Assembly: GCA_012719125.1 (NCBI GenBank)
Contig: JAAYAY010000378.1
Coordinates: forward strand, 62,001-126,000
Direction of reading: 5' to 3'
Origin: Planctomycetaceae bacterium
GTDB lineage: Bacteria > Planctomycetota > Planctomycetia > Pirellulales > Thermoguttaceae
DNA: 64,000 nt
Within the stretch, counting starts at the first letter, position 1, and the number at the start of each line of letters is the position of its first letter. This document shows, piece after piece, positions 27,601 to 35,619 of this stretch. The position numbers and the translations under genes were made by a program. The notes under the pieces are model-generated. The model was not told the DNA's origin. It worked only from the letters and a program-made list of their open reading frames with translations, and ran no database searches.

Positions 27601-28839
27601 ATGAACGCAGGCCATCGATCAATTACAGCCGCAAACGATCAGACATTGTGTGACCTCATCGAAAGGGCATCGAATCGTCTGATTGTCCTTACGCCCGCCG
27701 TCAACAAAGCAGTTGCCGCCGTCCTCTGCGACAAATGGAAACAACTTGGGAGGGATCGAGTCAGCGTGATTCTTGACCTTGACCCAGAAGTATTTCGCCT
27801 CGGCTACGGGGAATTTGACGGGTTGAAACTACTGGAAGCTACCGCCGCCGAGCTTGGCACGATGATCCAGCGACAGCCAGGGATCAGGATTGGATTGATC
27901 GTCTCCGACCTAAAAACGATGGTCTATTCGCCAACGCCAGCACTTATCGAGGCTGGGCCAGCATGTGCAGAAACACCAAACGCCGTCATCATCGATAATA
28001 CACCACCCGAGATCGCAAGAGAACTTGGGCATGGGGACGATGGTATCAAGAGCCAGGTCGTAGGTTTGGACAAAGCCACTGCTGCGGATGTTCAAAAGGT
28101 TGAGATCGAATTGAAGCAGAACCCGCCCCAAAAATTCGACATTGCCCGCACTGTTCGAGTTTTCAATGCTAATTTCGAGTTTGTTGAGTTTGAGATGACC
28201 GGCACCCACATTGGTCGAAAGACTATCCCAATTCCGGCAGAACTGATGGGCCTTGCTAAGGACGACCAGACCAAGCGTCGGCTCAAAGCCAACTTTCGCA
28301 TTGTCGATGAGCGAGACGCTCTTTCTGGCAACCGGCTGCATCGAGCGAAGGCGTGGCTTGTCAAGACCTATCTGGCGACGTTGCCGGGGTATGGAAACGT
28401 AGTCCTACGATCTGTGAAGCCAGAGTTCGAGGAGAAAGTTGAGCAGTTGCGACGTTGTATCGAGCTATTCAAGCGATCAGTCATGAAGAAGCTGGCTCAG
28501 GCCATGGACCGAAACCGTGAGACTTTGGTTGGTGCTCTGCTCCCTTCGATATTGAGTAGTCCTCCGGCACGGTGGCGAAAACATTACGGAGCCAATCCTG
28601 ACCGTGAGACACTTCAAAGACTGCTCGAAAATGAAATCATTCAGACATCCGGCACCCCCGAGCGGTTGGTCGGGGAAATGAAGCTGAAAGTCGTTTTCAA
28701 AGGCGTTACATACGAGTCCCTTTCCGACAAGAAGTTCATGGAGATTGCTAGAAAGGCACTTCCTGGCTTACCAGAGCTTCACACTGAGTACGACGCCGCA
28801 AAGGCCAAGGACAACCAGAAGACGTTGTTCAACGAATAA
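27601..28839 (+). CDS. PLD-fold-like protein of unknown function
   Basis: A 412-residue protein. ATG 27601 is preceded by GAGGAA at good spacing and is preferred over ATG 27574. Residues 10-130 look like a PLD-type alpha-beta unit: LIERASNRLIVLTPAVNKAV, SVILDLDPEVFRLGYG, GIRIGLIVSDLKTMVYSPT. No H-x-K motif is present, so it is unlikely to be a phospholipase-type nuclease and may instead be a binding scaffold. The rest (about 180-412) is helical. It lies between paralogues 1 and 2. No function can be assigned. Confidence 0.65.
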   Translation: MNAGHRSITAANDQTLCDLIERASNRLIVLTPAVNKAVAAVLCDKWKQLGRDRVSVILDLDPEVFRLGYGEFDGLKLLEATAAELGTMIQRQPGIRIGLIVSDLKTMVYSPTPALIEAGPACAETPNAVIIDNTPPEIARELGHGDDGIKSQVVGLDKATAADVQKVEIELKQNPPQKFDIARTVRVFNANFEFVEFEMTGTHIGRKTIPIPAELMGLAKDDQTKRRLKANFRIVDERDALSGNRLHRAKAWLVKTYLATLPGYGNVVLRSVKPEFEEKVEQLRRCIELFKRSVMKKLAQAMDRNRETLVGALLPSILSSPPARWRKHYGANPDRETLQRLLENEIIQTSGTPERLVGEMKLKVVFKGVTYESLSDKKFMEIARKALPGLPELHTEYDAAKAKDNQKTLFNE

Positions 28840-28900
28840 CTTGCCATGGTAGCCGAGTGGATTTGGGAAATGACCGGACATTTTACGCAGAGATGACGCC

Positions 28901-29185
28901 ATGAACGATGATTTGTACTGGGACATGATTCAGGAACGCTGGGACGCTATCATCCTGATGTACAACACGTTCAGGAACAAAGATCAGATCATCGAGTTCG
29001 ACGTGACGGACCAAAAGATCTACTCCTACCCGGCTGGCGACTACATCAATAGCCTCAGCGAGCGAACCAGGGAGCAGACGGCACAGCAGTTCGCTGAGGC
29101 CAAGAAACGCAACCAGTTCATCCTGTTTGTCAAGGACACCCAGAACAAGCGACTGCGGTCGTACATCCTCGATCTGCCGAAGTAG
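28901..29185 (+). CDS. Small hypothetical protein
   Basis: A 94-residue acidic protein (MNDDLYWDMIQERWDAIILM at the N-terminus) with the strands IIEFDVTDQKIYSYP and a C-terminal QFILFVKDTQNKRLRSYIL. It has no signal peptide or membrane helix. It lies 61 bases after the PLD-like gene and is followed by paralogue 2. A 6-bp hairpin (GTAGCC/GGCTAC) spans its stop codon without a T-run, so it is not a clear terminator. No family is recognised. Confidence 0.6.
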   Translation: MNDDLYWDMIQERWDAIILMYNTFRNKDQIIEFDVTDQKIYSYPAGDYINSLSERTREQTAQQFAEAKKRNQFILFVKDTQNKRLRSYILDLPK

Positions 29186-29237
29186 CCGGTTTGGCTACAG
29201 GCACGCCGGGGAGCCGACTTGCCAAGATGAAGCCGCC

Positions 29238-30098
29238 ATGGACTTTTTCACCTTCACCACCAACCGAGAAGCTTGCAGCAAGGCTGGTGTCGCCGATGAT
29301 GCCGACGAGTTCTACGAACTTGCCTTCACCGAAGCGATTGCCTTGGCTTCCTCCCAGTTTTTCAACCAACTGAACACGGAACGGGATTGGGAACAGGCCC
29401 GGAAACCGTATTACAACGTGTGGCCGTCCATCGTGCCCATGCTGACTCGGCTGGACCTCGACCTGGACTCGGGGCTCATTCAGCTTCCGATGCCTGCATT
29501 GTGCATCCGGCTGCCCAAACAGCAGAACCCGTTGACGTTCCAGTGGGACGGCCAGCCGTTCGACATCCGTTCTATGCTGCTTTCCGAAATCAACGAGGGC
29601 CGAGGACTGTCAATCCTGATCGACGTGGGCGAGGTCGTGAACAACGGGGCGTTCGAGGTGCCGATCTACACCTACCGGAATTTCCCACGGCGGTCGGGCC
29701 TGACGGTCGAACAATCACTGGCCGGGCTTGGCAAAGGGATCACGGCGGACATGGGCGTCCAAGTGCCAGAAGACCTGATTACCGACTGCGTGCGACTCTG
29801 CTGTTCCCTGTGCCTGCTGGAGAACGACCCCTCGGTGATCGAGCCGGACGTACTGAGCAAAGACCGGGACAAGTACGAACACACAGGCGACCAGAAGTAC
29901 GTGGACAAGGCCCACCGGCGTGGCAAAGTTGGTTGGAACGTAGGGCGGCACATCGAAGTTGCACCCCATTACCGGCGACCGCACATGGCTTTGGTGTGGA
30001 CGGGGACCGGCCGGGCTGTTCCCAAGATTGTTCCCAGGCGGGGCAGCATCGTGCATCGGGAGTTGGTAGAAAAGGTGCCGAGTGGGTTTGGGGAGTAG
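29238..30098 (+). CDS. Paralogue 2 of the triplicated unknown family
   Basis: A 286-residue protein starting MDFFTFTTNREACSKAG. It is the closest match to paralogue 1: PYYNVWPSIVPMLTRL, the LIQLPMPALCIRLPKQ block, VRLCCSLCLLENDPSVIEPD, and the shared C-terminus from GDQKYVDKAHRRGKVGW to the end are nearly the same. The last 45 or so bases are almost identical in all three copies. It ends exactly at GFGE with no tail. It is followed by a zinc-ribbon gene. The function is unknown. Confidence 0.8.
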   Translation: MDFFTFTTNREACSKAGVADDADEFYELAFTEAIALASSQFFNQLNTERDWEQARKPYYNVWPSIVPMLTRLDLDLDSGLIQLPMPALCIRLPKQQNPLTFQWDGQPFDIRSMLLSEINEGRGLSILIDVGEVVNNGAFEVPIYTYRNFPRRSGLTVEQSLAGLGKGITADMGVQVPEDLITDCVRLCCSLCLLENDPSVIEPDVLSKDRDKYEHTGDQKYVDKAHRRGKVGWNVGRHIEVAPHYRRPHMALVWTGTGRAVPKIVPRRGSIVHRELVEKVPSGFGE

Positions 30099-30140
30099 CA
30101 TGGATTGCAGGGAACGACCGCTGACGAAGGAGAGCCGATA

Positions 30141-30353
30141 ATGAAGGTCATCATCGTGGAGGGATCGGGCAAGATGGTCTACTGTGATGTTTGCGGGGCC
30201 GTAGCTGGAACCCCCACGGAATGCCCCGACCGCAACACACACGAGTTCTCAACGACTACCGTCGCCGTCTATTGCAGCGTATGCGGTGCGATCCCAGGTG
30301 AACCGACGAAATGCCCTGGCCGCAATCGTCATGAGTTTGTCAAGGTCAAGTAA
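30141..30353 (+). CDS. Double zinc-ribbon small protein
   Basis: A 70-residue protein with an internal repeat: YCDVCGAVAGTPTECPDRNTHEF and YCSVCGAIPGEPTKCPGRNRHEF (written with gaps: Y-C-x2-C-G, then C-P-x-R-N-x-H-E-F). Each unit offers three Cys and one His, as in a zinc ribbon. ATG 30141 follows AAGGAGAG at eight bases and is preferred over the longer frame. It sits between paralogues 2 and 3. A nucleic-acid or protein binding role is likely but not shown. Confidence 0.7.
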   Translation: MKVIIVEGSGKMVYCDVCGAVAGTPTECPDRNTHEFSTTTVAVYCSVCGAIPGEPTKCPGRNRHEFVKVK

Positions 30354-30380
30354 TGACGGTCCTGTTGAAGCCAACCTTTC

Positions 30381-31241
30381 ATGGATTTCCACACGTACAC
30401 TAGCTCCCGTGACACCGCCAAGAAGGCCGGGCGAGTCGAAGATCCCGACGCCTTCTACCGGGCTGCCTTCAACGATGCCCGCCGCAGGCAAGACGGCATG
30501 TTCACGAGCCAACTGGTCGTCGAGCAGGCGTGGGAACACGCTCGCCGACCCTACTACAACGTGTCGCCCTCAATCATCCCGATGCTCACCCGGCTCAACC
30601 TGGACCTGGACTCCACCCTGATCCGGCTTCCGCTGCCCGCAATCTGTGTCCGTCTGCCCTGCCAACAGAACCCCCTTGCCTTTGACTGGCAGGGCCAGCC
30701 CACGCAGATCCGCTCGGTGCTCATGGGCGAAGCCAGGGAGGGTCAAAGCATCGTGCTGTTGATCGACCAGGGCGACACAAAAAGAGTTGGGACGGTTGAC
30801 GTGCCCGTTGGCATGTACATCAGCTTCCTTCGGCAACCGGGGCAAACGGTTGAACAGTCGTTGGCATCACTGCCGAGGTTTCCGAACACCAATGGCTACA
30901 TCGACATGCCGGAGTCGCTGCTTGCTGACTGTGTACGGCTCTGCTGTTGCCTTTGCCTGCTGGAAAACGACCCGGCGATCATTTCCCCGGACGTGCTGAG
31001 CAAGGACCAGGAAAAGTTCGACGAGACCGGCGACCAGAAGTTCGTGGAGAAGGCCCACCGGCGTGGCAAGGTTGGGTGGAACGTCGGACGGCACATTGAA
31101 GTTGTGCCCCACTACCGGCGACCGCACATGGCTTTGGTCTGGACTGGTCATGGCCGGGCGGTGCCAAAAATCGTGCCACGCCGGGGCAGCGTCGTGCATC
31201 GGGAGTTGGTGGAGAAGGTGCCGAGTGGGTTTGGCGGATGA
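30381..31241 (+). CDS. Paralogue 3 of the triplicated unknown family
   Basis: A 286-residue protein, MDFHTYTSSRDTAKKAG at the start. It is more diverged than copies 1 and 2 in the first 180 residues (RSVLMGEAREGQSIVLLIDQ replaces their equivalent) but almost the same from VRLCCCLCLLENDPAI onward, with GDQKFVEKAHRRGKVGW, PHYRRPHMALVWTG and VPRRGSVVHRELVEK. Conserved C-terminal half with diverging N-terminal half suggests either stronger constraint or gene conversion at the 3' ends. It is followed by the Nudix-like gene. Confidence 0.8.
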   Translation: MDFHTYTSSRDTAKKAGRVEDPDAFYRAAFNDARRRQDGMFTSQLVVEQAWEHARRPYYNVSPSIIPMLTRLNLDLDSTLIRLPLPAICVRLPCQQNPLAFDWQGQPTQIRSVLMGEAREGQSIVLLIDQGDTKRVGTVDVPVGMYISFLRQPGQTVEQSLASLPRFPNTNGYIDMPESLLADCVRLCCCLCLLENDPAIISPDVLSKDQEKFDETGDQKFVEKAHRRGKVGWNVGRHIEVVPHYRRPHMALVWTGHGRAVPKIVPRRGSVVHRELVEKVPSGFGG

Positions 31242-31271
31242 GGCGGAATGTCCGAATTGGAGGAACACTGT

Positions 31272-32411
31272 ATGTGGATCACCACAAGTTTGGGCTTCTT
31301 CAGCGTTGTTGAGAAATCCGATGACGAATACCAGACGACCCTGACGGTCCAGGCTCATCTAAAGGAAGATCTGGAATCACTGCGTGAGCAGGTTCTTCCC
31401 ACAATTGGTCCGATTACGGATGCTGACGGTCCAGACTACCAGTTTGAGGCGAAGTGTTCACGTACCGAACTGGCCACCGCCCTGTCCGAAATCACACTCG
31501 GCATCGACTACCGACGCCTCGAAGAAACCGTAAAGACGTTCCAAGGCGAGCAACGATCAAACCTGTACCACCACGTTGCCGACGAATTTCGCAAACTGCA
31601 ATCCCCGGCATTTAGCGGGAGCCACGACCCAAGTACCAAGAAAAGCAAGCTCTCCTACGGCGGTGTCGTCATGGACCGGCAACGTGGCGTCCTCCTCAGA
31701 AAGCCTACAAATGAATTTGACGGCTATGTCTGGACATTTGCCAAAGGAAAACACAGGCAGGGTATAACACCGGAAGAGACGGCGTTGCACGAAGTAAGAA
31801 TGAAGATGGGTTACGACGCAAAGATCTTGGCCAAAATCCCCGGTCGCTTTGAGGGCGGATACAGCATAACTGAGTACTTCCTTATGTGTCCAGTTGGGGA
31901 AAGTTTTCCATTCGACTCCGCACGCACCGAGGCAACCCGATGGGTTCCCCTCGATGAGGTCGCCGAGACCATCGCTGTCACGAAGAATCCTGTGGGGGTC
32001 AGGCGGGATCAATGCGTCTTGAATGCAGTCAAGGAACTGATGAATGCCCAGGCAACTCGCCTTTCCTGGGATACTGTTGACATGCCCGAAAGGAGGACCC
32101 AAATTCCCTTTAGAATGCGGTTCTCCCGAAATGAAGTGTCCCGATTGAAACGAGGTCACATTCCTGGAGAAATGGAAGATCATTGGTTCGTGTTCTTCGA
32201 GGATGATTGGGTCAATTTTCATAGGTCATGGACTGGATACTGCATTTTTCGGCTTCGGTTGGAACCTGATGGCGAGTGCTACCGAGTCGCCGAAGCGTGG
32301 GCAAGCCGAGATGAACGACAATACCAGCATGGAGACGCAGGGGAGGAGGAAACGACTTTGTTGGCAGTTTTCCATTATGCGTTTCGGATTGGCTCCGATC
32401 CATGGCGATAG
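31272..32411 (+). CDS. Three-domain protein with a degenerate Nudix core
   Basis: A 379-residue protein. ATG 31272 has GGAGGAA six bases upstream and is preferred over ATG 31248. Residues 1-110 form a conserved N-terminal domain (MWITTSLGFFSVVEKSDD; YQFEAKCSRTELATAL). Residues 125-265 are Nudix-like, but the box reads GITPEETALHEVRMKMG, lacking the R-E-x2-E-E acids, so hydrolysis is doubtful and binding of an ADP-ribose-like ligand is more likely. Residues 285-379 (WFVFFEDDWVNFHRSWTGYC) form a C-terminal domain seen in several defence-related proteins. It follows paralogue 3 closely. Confidence 0.7.
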   Translation: MWITTSLGFFSVVEKSDDEYQTTLTVQAHLKEDLESLREQVLPTIGPITDADGPDYQFEAKCSRTELATALSEITLGIDYRRLEETVKTFQGEQRSNLYHHVADEFRKLQSPAFSGSHDPSTKKSKLSYGGVVMDRQRGVLLRKPTNEFDGYVWTFAKGKHRQGITPEETALHEVRMKMGYDAKILAKIPGRFEGGYSITEYFLMCPVGESFPFDSARTEATRWVPLDEVAETIAVTKNPVGVRRDQCVLNAVKELMNAQATRLSWDTVDMPERRTQIPFRMRFSRNEVSRLKRGHIPGEMEDHWFVFFEDDWVNFHRSWTGYCIFRLRLEPDGECYRVAEAWASRDERQYQHGDAGEEETTLLAVFHYAFRIGSDPWR

Positions 32412-32473
32412 CAGTCGTCAACGAAGCAAGTGGCACATAGCGAGGTTTACTTGGAGGTCGTTGCGAGAGACAA

Positions 32474-33259
32474 ATGAAGAATCGTCAATCATGTTTCAGT
32501 CCAGCAACTTCGACTGTGTGCTTCACGCCGCAGGCCATCCAAAAAGTGCAGCCGTTTCCCAAGACTGGGCGACTCGCCAAGAATCTGAATCTGCCCCTAG
32601 CCGTACTTCCGACACGTCTGGATGGACTTCGAGGCAGTGCAGTCTCATACGTCGTCCGAACTGTCCGGTGGAATAGTAAGAGACATTGCTTTGACCAGCG
32701 TGGGTCTGCCCCGAACTTTCAAGGTGGCATGTTGACGCTTTGCACTTGCAAGCACCAGATGCGTGCGAGTCAATCCGCCGACGACTGGAAAGACATCTGG
32801 ATCGCCGGACTTACCAGTCGGTCGATCTACGACGGAAGACACTGGCTCTTTTGTCTAGCAAGAGTGAAGCGGGCTTTCGAGTCCCAAAGCGACCTGTGGA
32901 ACGGCATGACGGGCAAGGTGAGAGAAGCAAAGGCCGCCCGCCAACACTACCTTGGCGACATGTTCGAGCCCAAGAGGTCAGGGCTTGCCTGCGATGCCCG
33001 GTACTCACCCAGTCGGTATTACACGCCTTCCGTTCATGCTCACCGAAGGGACCACAGCGATACGGGGTGGCACAACGACATCAACTATTGCCACGCCGAT
33101 AGGCATGATCGGCAGCCACCATTGCTAGTGGCCGATCCACGTCTGACGTTCCTTTGGGAAGAGCCGATCATTTTCTTGAACCGGAACCACTGCCGTGATT
33201 TCTTCAAATGGCCGTCGATGGAGGAATTGCTTGCCAATCTGCGGGAGGCCGGTCGATGA
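32474..33259 (+). CDS. Nmad2-like nucleotide-modification-associated protein
   Basis: A 261-residue frame. From about residue 57 (SYVVRTVRWN) it follows the Nmad2 pattern: APNFQGGMLTLCTCKHQMR, WIAGLTSR, HWLFCLARVKRAF and DLWNGM. Nmad domains were defined by their linkage to genes for modified bases in phage DNA. The first 55 residues are atypical for the family and may be a mis-assigned start or a frameshifted upstream remnant. No better ATG or GTG lies near the domain start. Its stop overlaps the start of the Nmad3-like gene (ATGA), so the two are coupled. Confidence 0.6.
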   Translation: MKNRQSCFSPATSTVCFTPQAIQKVQPFPKTGRLAKNLNLPLAVLPTRLDGLRGSAVSYVVRTVRWNSKRHCFDQRGSAPNFQGGMLTLCTCKHQMRASQSADDWKDIWIAGLTSRSIYDGRHWLFCLARVKRAFESQSDLWNGMTGKVREAKAARQHYLGDMFEPKRSGLACDARYSPSRYYTPSVHAHRRDHSDTGWHNDINYCHADRHDRQPPLLVADPRLTFLWEEPIIFLNRNHCRDFFKWPSMEELLANLREAGR

Positions 33260-33990
33260 CCAAAGCGGTCTTGCTGCGTGTTGGGATCGATTCGGGCAGC
33301 GGTGGTATCCAAGGGCCGCTGTTCAAGGATGGGTCTTTTGAGTTTGTCTGCATCCCTGACGGCAAGGGCGTCAGCGTCCACAGGTACGGCACGTGCATCG
33401 GGAAGAACGGAATTCCACACTCCGACTATTTTCCGGCTAGAAAGCGGGAGGCAGTCGCCCGGCAGCACGTCCATCTGGACCCTGAGTTCGAGACGTTCAC
33501 CTACGGTGACCCGACGCTGCCGAAACGGTCACTGCGGACCCTGGAGAAGGGCGATTTCCTAATCTTCTACGCAGGATTGCAGGAATGGGACCACGATGCC
33601 GGGTGGAGCAGCAATCATCCCCCGGCCCTGTACATCATCGGTTACTTCGTGGTCGAGATGGCAGGGATGGCTGGTGATTTCTCCAAGGCGACGTTGCGGG
33701 CCAAATTCGGACAAAACTTCCACGTCCGCTACTCGTCCGTGTTCAAGGTGCAGCGAGACCAGTTGGTGCTTGTGAAAGGCGGCATGGGAAGTCGCTTGCT
33801 GAAGACGGCTCATCGGATCAGTGCGGAGGGAGCAGACCGGGCCGGTAAGCCGCTGAAGGTGCTGTCCCCAGCGATGCGGAAGCTGTTTGGGGACTTCGAT
33901 GGACGGATTTCGATTCAGCGAAGTCCGCCACGCTGGATAGCCGCCGCTTTTGTAGAGAAGGCGGTTGGGTTCGTCACGGAGCTAAGATAA
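33256..33990 (+). CDS. Nmad3-like nucleotide-modification-associated protein
   Basis: A 244-residue protein beginning TKAVLLRVGIDSGSGGIQGP, a recognisable opening of the Nmad3 family, with FVCIPDGKG, the motif TYGDPTLPKRSLRTLEKGDFLIFYAG, and YIIGYFVVEMA. The ATG at 33256 overlaps the preceding stop by four bases and has GGAGG at 33244-33248. Known context for this domain is phage and bacterial operons for hypermodified bases, and direct activity is unproven. Here no thymidylate-synthase-like or glycosyltransferase partner is seen nearby. Confidence 0.7.
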   Translation: MTKAVLLRVGIDSGSGGIQGPLFKDGSFEFVCIPDGKGVSVHRYGTCIGKNGIPHSDYFPARKREAVARQHVHLDPEFETFTYGDPTLPKRSLRTLEKGDFLIFYAGLQEWDHDAGWSSNHPPALYIIGYFVVEMAGMAGDFSKATLRAKFGQNFHVRYSSVFKVQRDQLVLVKGGMGSRLLKTAHRISAEGADRAGKPLKVLSPAMRKLFGDFDGRISIQRSPPRWIAAAFVEKAVGFVTELR

Positions 33991-34088
33991 CGACGCTCAG
34001 GGAGAATGTTGACCGACGAATTCGCCCAAAATCAACGGCGACATTGGCAAGATGACGCTTTTCTCAAACACTTTCCAGGAGCTACATC

Positions 34089-34367
34089 ATGGCTAAACGG
34101 AGACCAACACCATCGCTCAAGGATCACAAGAAACAGGGCCAACTACCGATTCACACGAATAGGCTTTACCTTAGTGAAAATAGTCTGAACGTTTACTTGA
34201 CCTACGATCAGGCTATTCAGGTCGCCACAAACATTTTGAAGAAAGCCGAGTTGGTGAAAGGACACGAGAATCTGATCGTGCAGGTGTGGGCCAAAAGAGG
34301 GTCAGACAAATTGAACTTCGGAATCAATGATCTGGTTCAGAAAGGCACGCAAGAAGCTTGGGACTAG
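34089..34367 (+). CDS. Small hypothetical protein
   Basis: A 92-residue basic protein (MAKRRPTPSLKDHKKQGQLP) followed by a compact alpha-beta part: LYLSENSLNVYLTYDQAIQVATNILKKAEL and LIVQVWAKRGSDKLNFGIND. AGGAG seven bases before ATG 34089 supports this start over the competing frame at 34006. It has no membrane or secretion signals. The lysine-rich N-terminus could bind nucleic acid, which is only a guess. Confidence 0.65.
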   Translation: MAKRRPTPSLKDHKKQGQLPIHTNRLYLSENSLNVYLTYDQAIQVATNILKKAELVKGHENLIVQVWAKRGSDKLNFGINDLVQKGTQEAWD

Positions 34368-34399
34368 GCGTAGGTTATGATGTTCTTCGGTGATCGCTG

Positions 34400-34954
34400 A
34401 TGAGCAGCTTCAGAGTCCTTATTAGCCTGAAAGGCATCGCAATGACGGCTTTCGCTATCACGGCCGGTGTCCTGGTGGTTTTGGCCGCTTCAACCTGGGC
34501 AGCCGAGCAAACCAAGCTGCCCTTCGACATTTACTCTGGCTACTTCGTCTCCAACAAATTCGAGCCGGACGCCGCCGCATCGTTCGTGGTCGTCGAGACC
34601 CAGAAACAGTTCGATCAGGTTTTCGGCGTGGCGTTCGTCATGGGGGACAAGTCGCACCGGCTGCCAAAGGATGCGTTCAAGTCCAACATGGTCCTGGCTG
34701 CCATCAAACGGGGACATTCGGTCTGGGAGTACAAGGTGACGGGCGTGACGGTCGAGGAAGGTGTGGTCCAGTTGCGGTACGCCGTCACGTCCAGGGCCAC
34801 GCCGAACACGACCTTTGCTTGTCCACTGATCATGTCGATGCCCAGGGGCGAGTACAAAGCGGCGGTGTTTGTGGAGGACGGCAAGCAGGTGAAGACCGTG
34901 AGTCTCGACCGTAATCGGGGACAGGAGATCCCGCCACCCAAGGAGACACCCTGA
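34400..34954 (+). CDS. Secreted hypothetical protein
   Basis: A 184-residue protein with an N-terminal signal peptide: a basic start, then FAITAGVLVVLAAS and a likely cleavage after TWAAEQ. ATG 34442 would give a shorter signal and is an alternative start. The mature part (YFVSNKFEPDAAASFVVVE; VMGDKSHRLPKDAFKSNMVLAAIKRGHSV) reads as a compact beta protein. It is unlike the cytoplasmic defence genes around it and probably represents an ordinary periplasmic protein. Confidence 0.7.
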   Translation: MSSFRVLISLKGIAMTAFAITAGVLVVLAASTWAAEQTKLPFDIYSGYFVSNKFEPDAAASFVVVETQKQFDQVFGVAFVMGDKSHRLPKDAFKSNMVLAAIKRGHSVWEYKVTGVTVEEGVVQLRYAVTSRATPNTTFACPLIMSMPRGEYKAAVFVEDGKQVKTVSLDRNRGQEIPPPKETP

Positions 34955-34955
34955 C

Positions 34956-35609
34956 GTGGACTGCAAGTGCTCGACAACTGATAAAAGGGTTGATGCCGTC
35001 TTGGAGCAATTCCAACGTGACTTCGGCACGCTGATCGAATTGCCGACGAAGGATCTCACAGCCTTTTCACATCCGGGCGTTAGAGTATTCGTCTTCGGTT
35101 TTTCGGCTAAGGAACTGCCGGAGCAGTTCGCACGCAGAGAATTACGCAGGCGGGCTGAAGCGATCAACTGGCATTACTCCGAATGCGATAAGCTCCCAAA
35201 CTGGATGATGATTGCTCCGATGCTGGTCGTTCCTGACTGCGACGTTGCCTACCATGTGACTCGGACTGTCAACTTGGGCTCGATCATGACGGATGGGATT
35301 CTGCCTGGGAACCCCGCTATTTCCACAACGGGGCGGGCTGACTGCGAAGGAAATATCTACGTTTGCCCTGAGATTGGGGAGCCAAAGACGGACGCCGATT
35401 CCGAGCCGACAAAGGGCACGGCGTTCTGGTGGCACTGGCATTTCCGGCACAAGAATCGGTTCAACGACCCACACTGGGCAATTCTGACGCTCCGGCTGCG
35501 AGGGCTGTCTGCACGGATTTACCGTGACATGTGGAGTTCCTCCGGGTTGATCGTGAGCGGCGTCGAGCGAATTCCATCGGATGCCATTGAAGTTCTTTCC
35601 TCCGTCTGA
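34956..35609 (+). CDS. Possible ADP-ribosyltransferase-fold protein
   Basis: A 217-residue protein with a GTG start at 34956 and AGGAG ten bases upstream. Residues 88-115 read VAYHVTRTVNLGSIMTDGI followed by LPGNPAISTTGRA. This Y-H-x-T-x2-x-N-L-x-S-I-x3-G-I layout with a following S-T resembles ART-fold proteins, where the His and a later Ser/Thr hold NAD. A late VERIPSDAIEVL supplies the acid-and-IP ending seen in several ART-like families. The fit is suggestive, not decisive. An NAD-dependent toxin or tRNA phosphotransferase relative are both possible. Confidence 0.4.
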   Translation: MDCKCSTTDKRVDAVLEQFQRDFGTLIELPTKDLTAFSHPGVRVFVFGFSAKELPEQFARRELRRRAEAINWHYSECDKLPNWMMIAPMLVVPDCDVAYHVTRTVNLGSIMTDGILPGNPAISTTGRADCEGNIYVCPEIGEPKTDADSEPTKGTAFWWHWHFRHKNRFNDPHWAILTLRLRGLSARIYRDMWSSSGLIVSGVERIPSDAIEVLSSV

Positions 35610-35619
35610 AGACATCACC

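Noticed and set aside
26696-31241. Naming the triplicated family as an AcrVA2-like anti-CRISPR
   Set aside because: Only a loose basic pattern at the C-terminus is shared; no CRISPR or Cas gene is in the window, and the match cannot be confirmed by eye.
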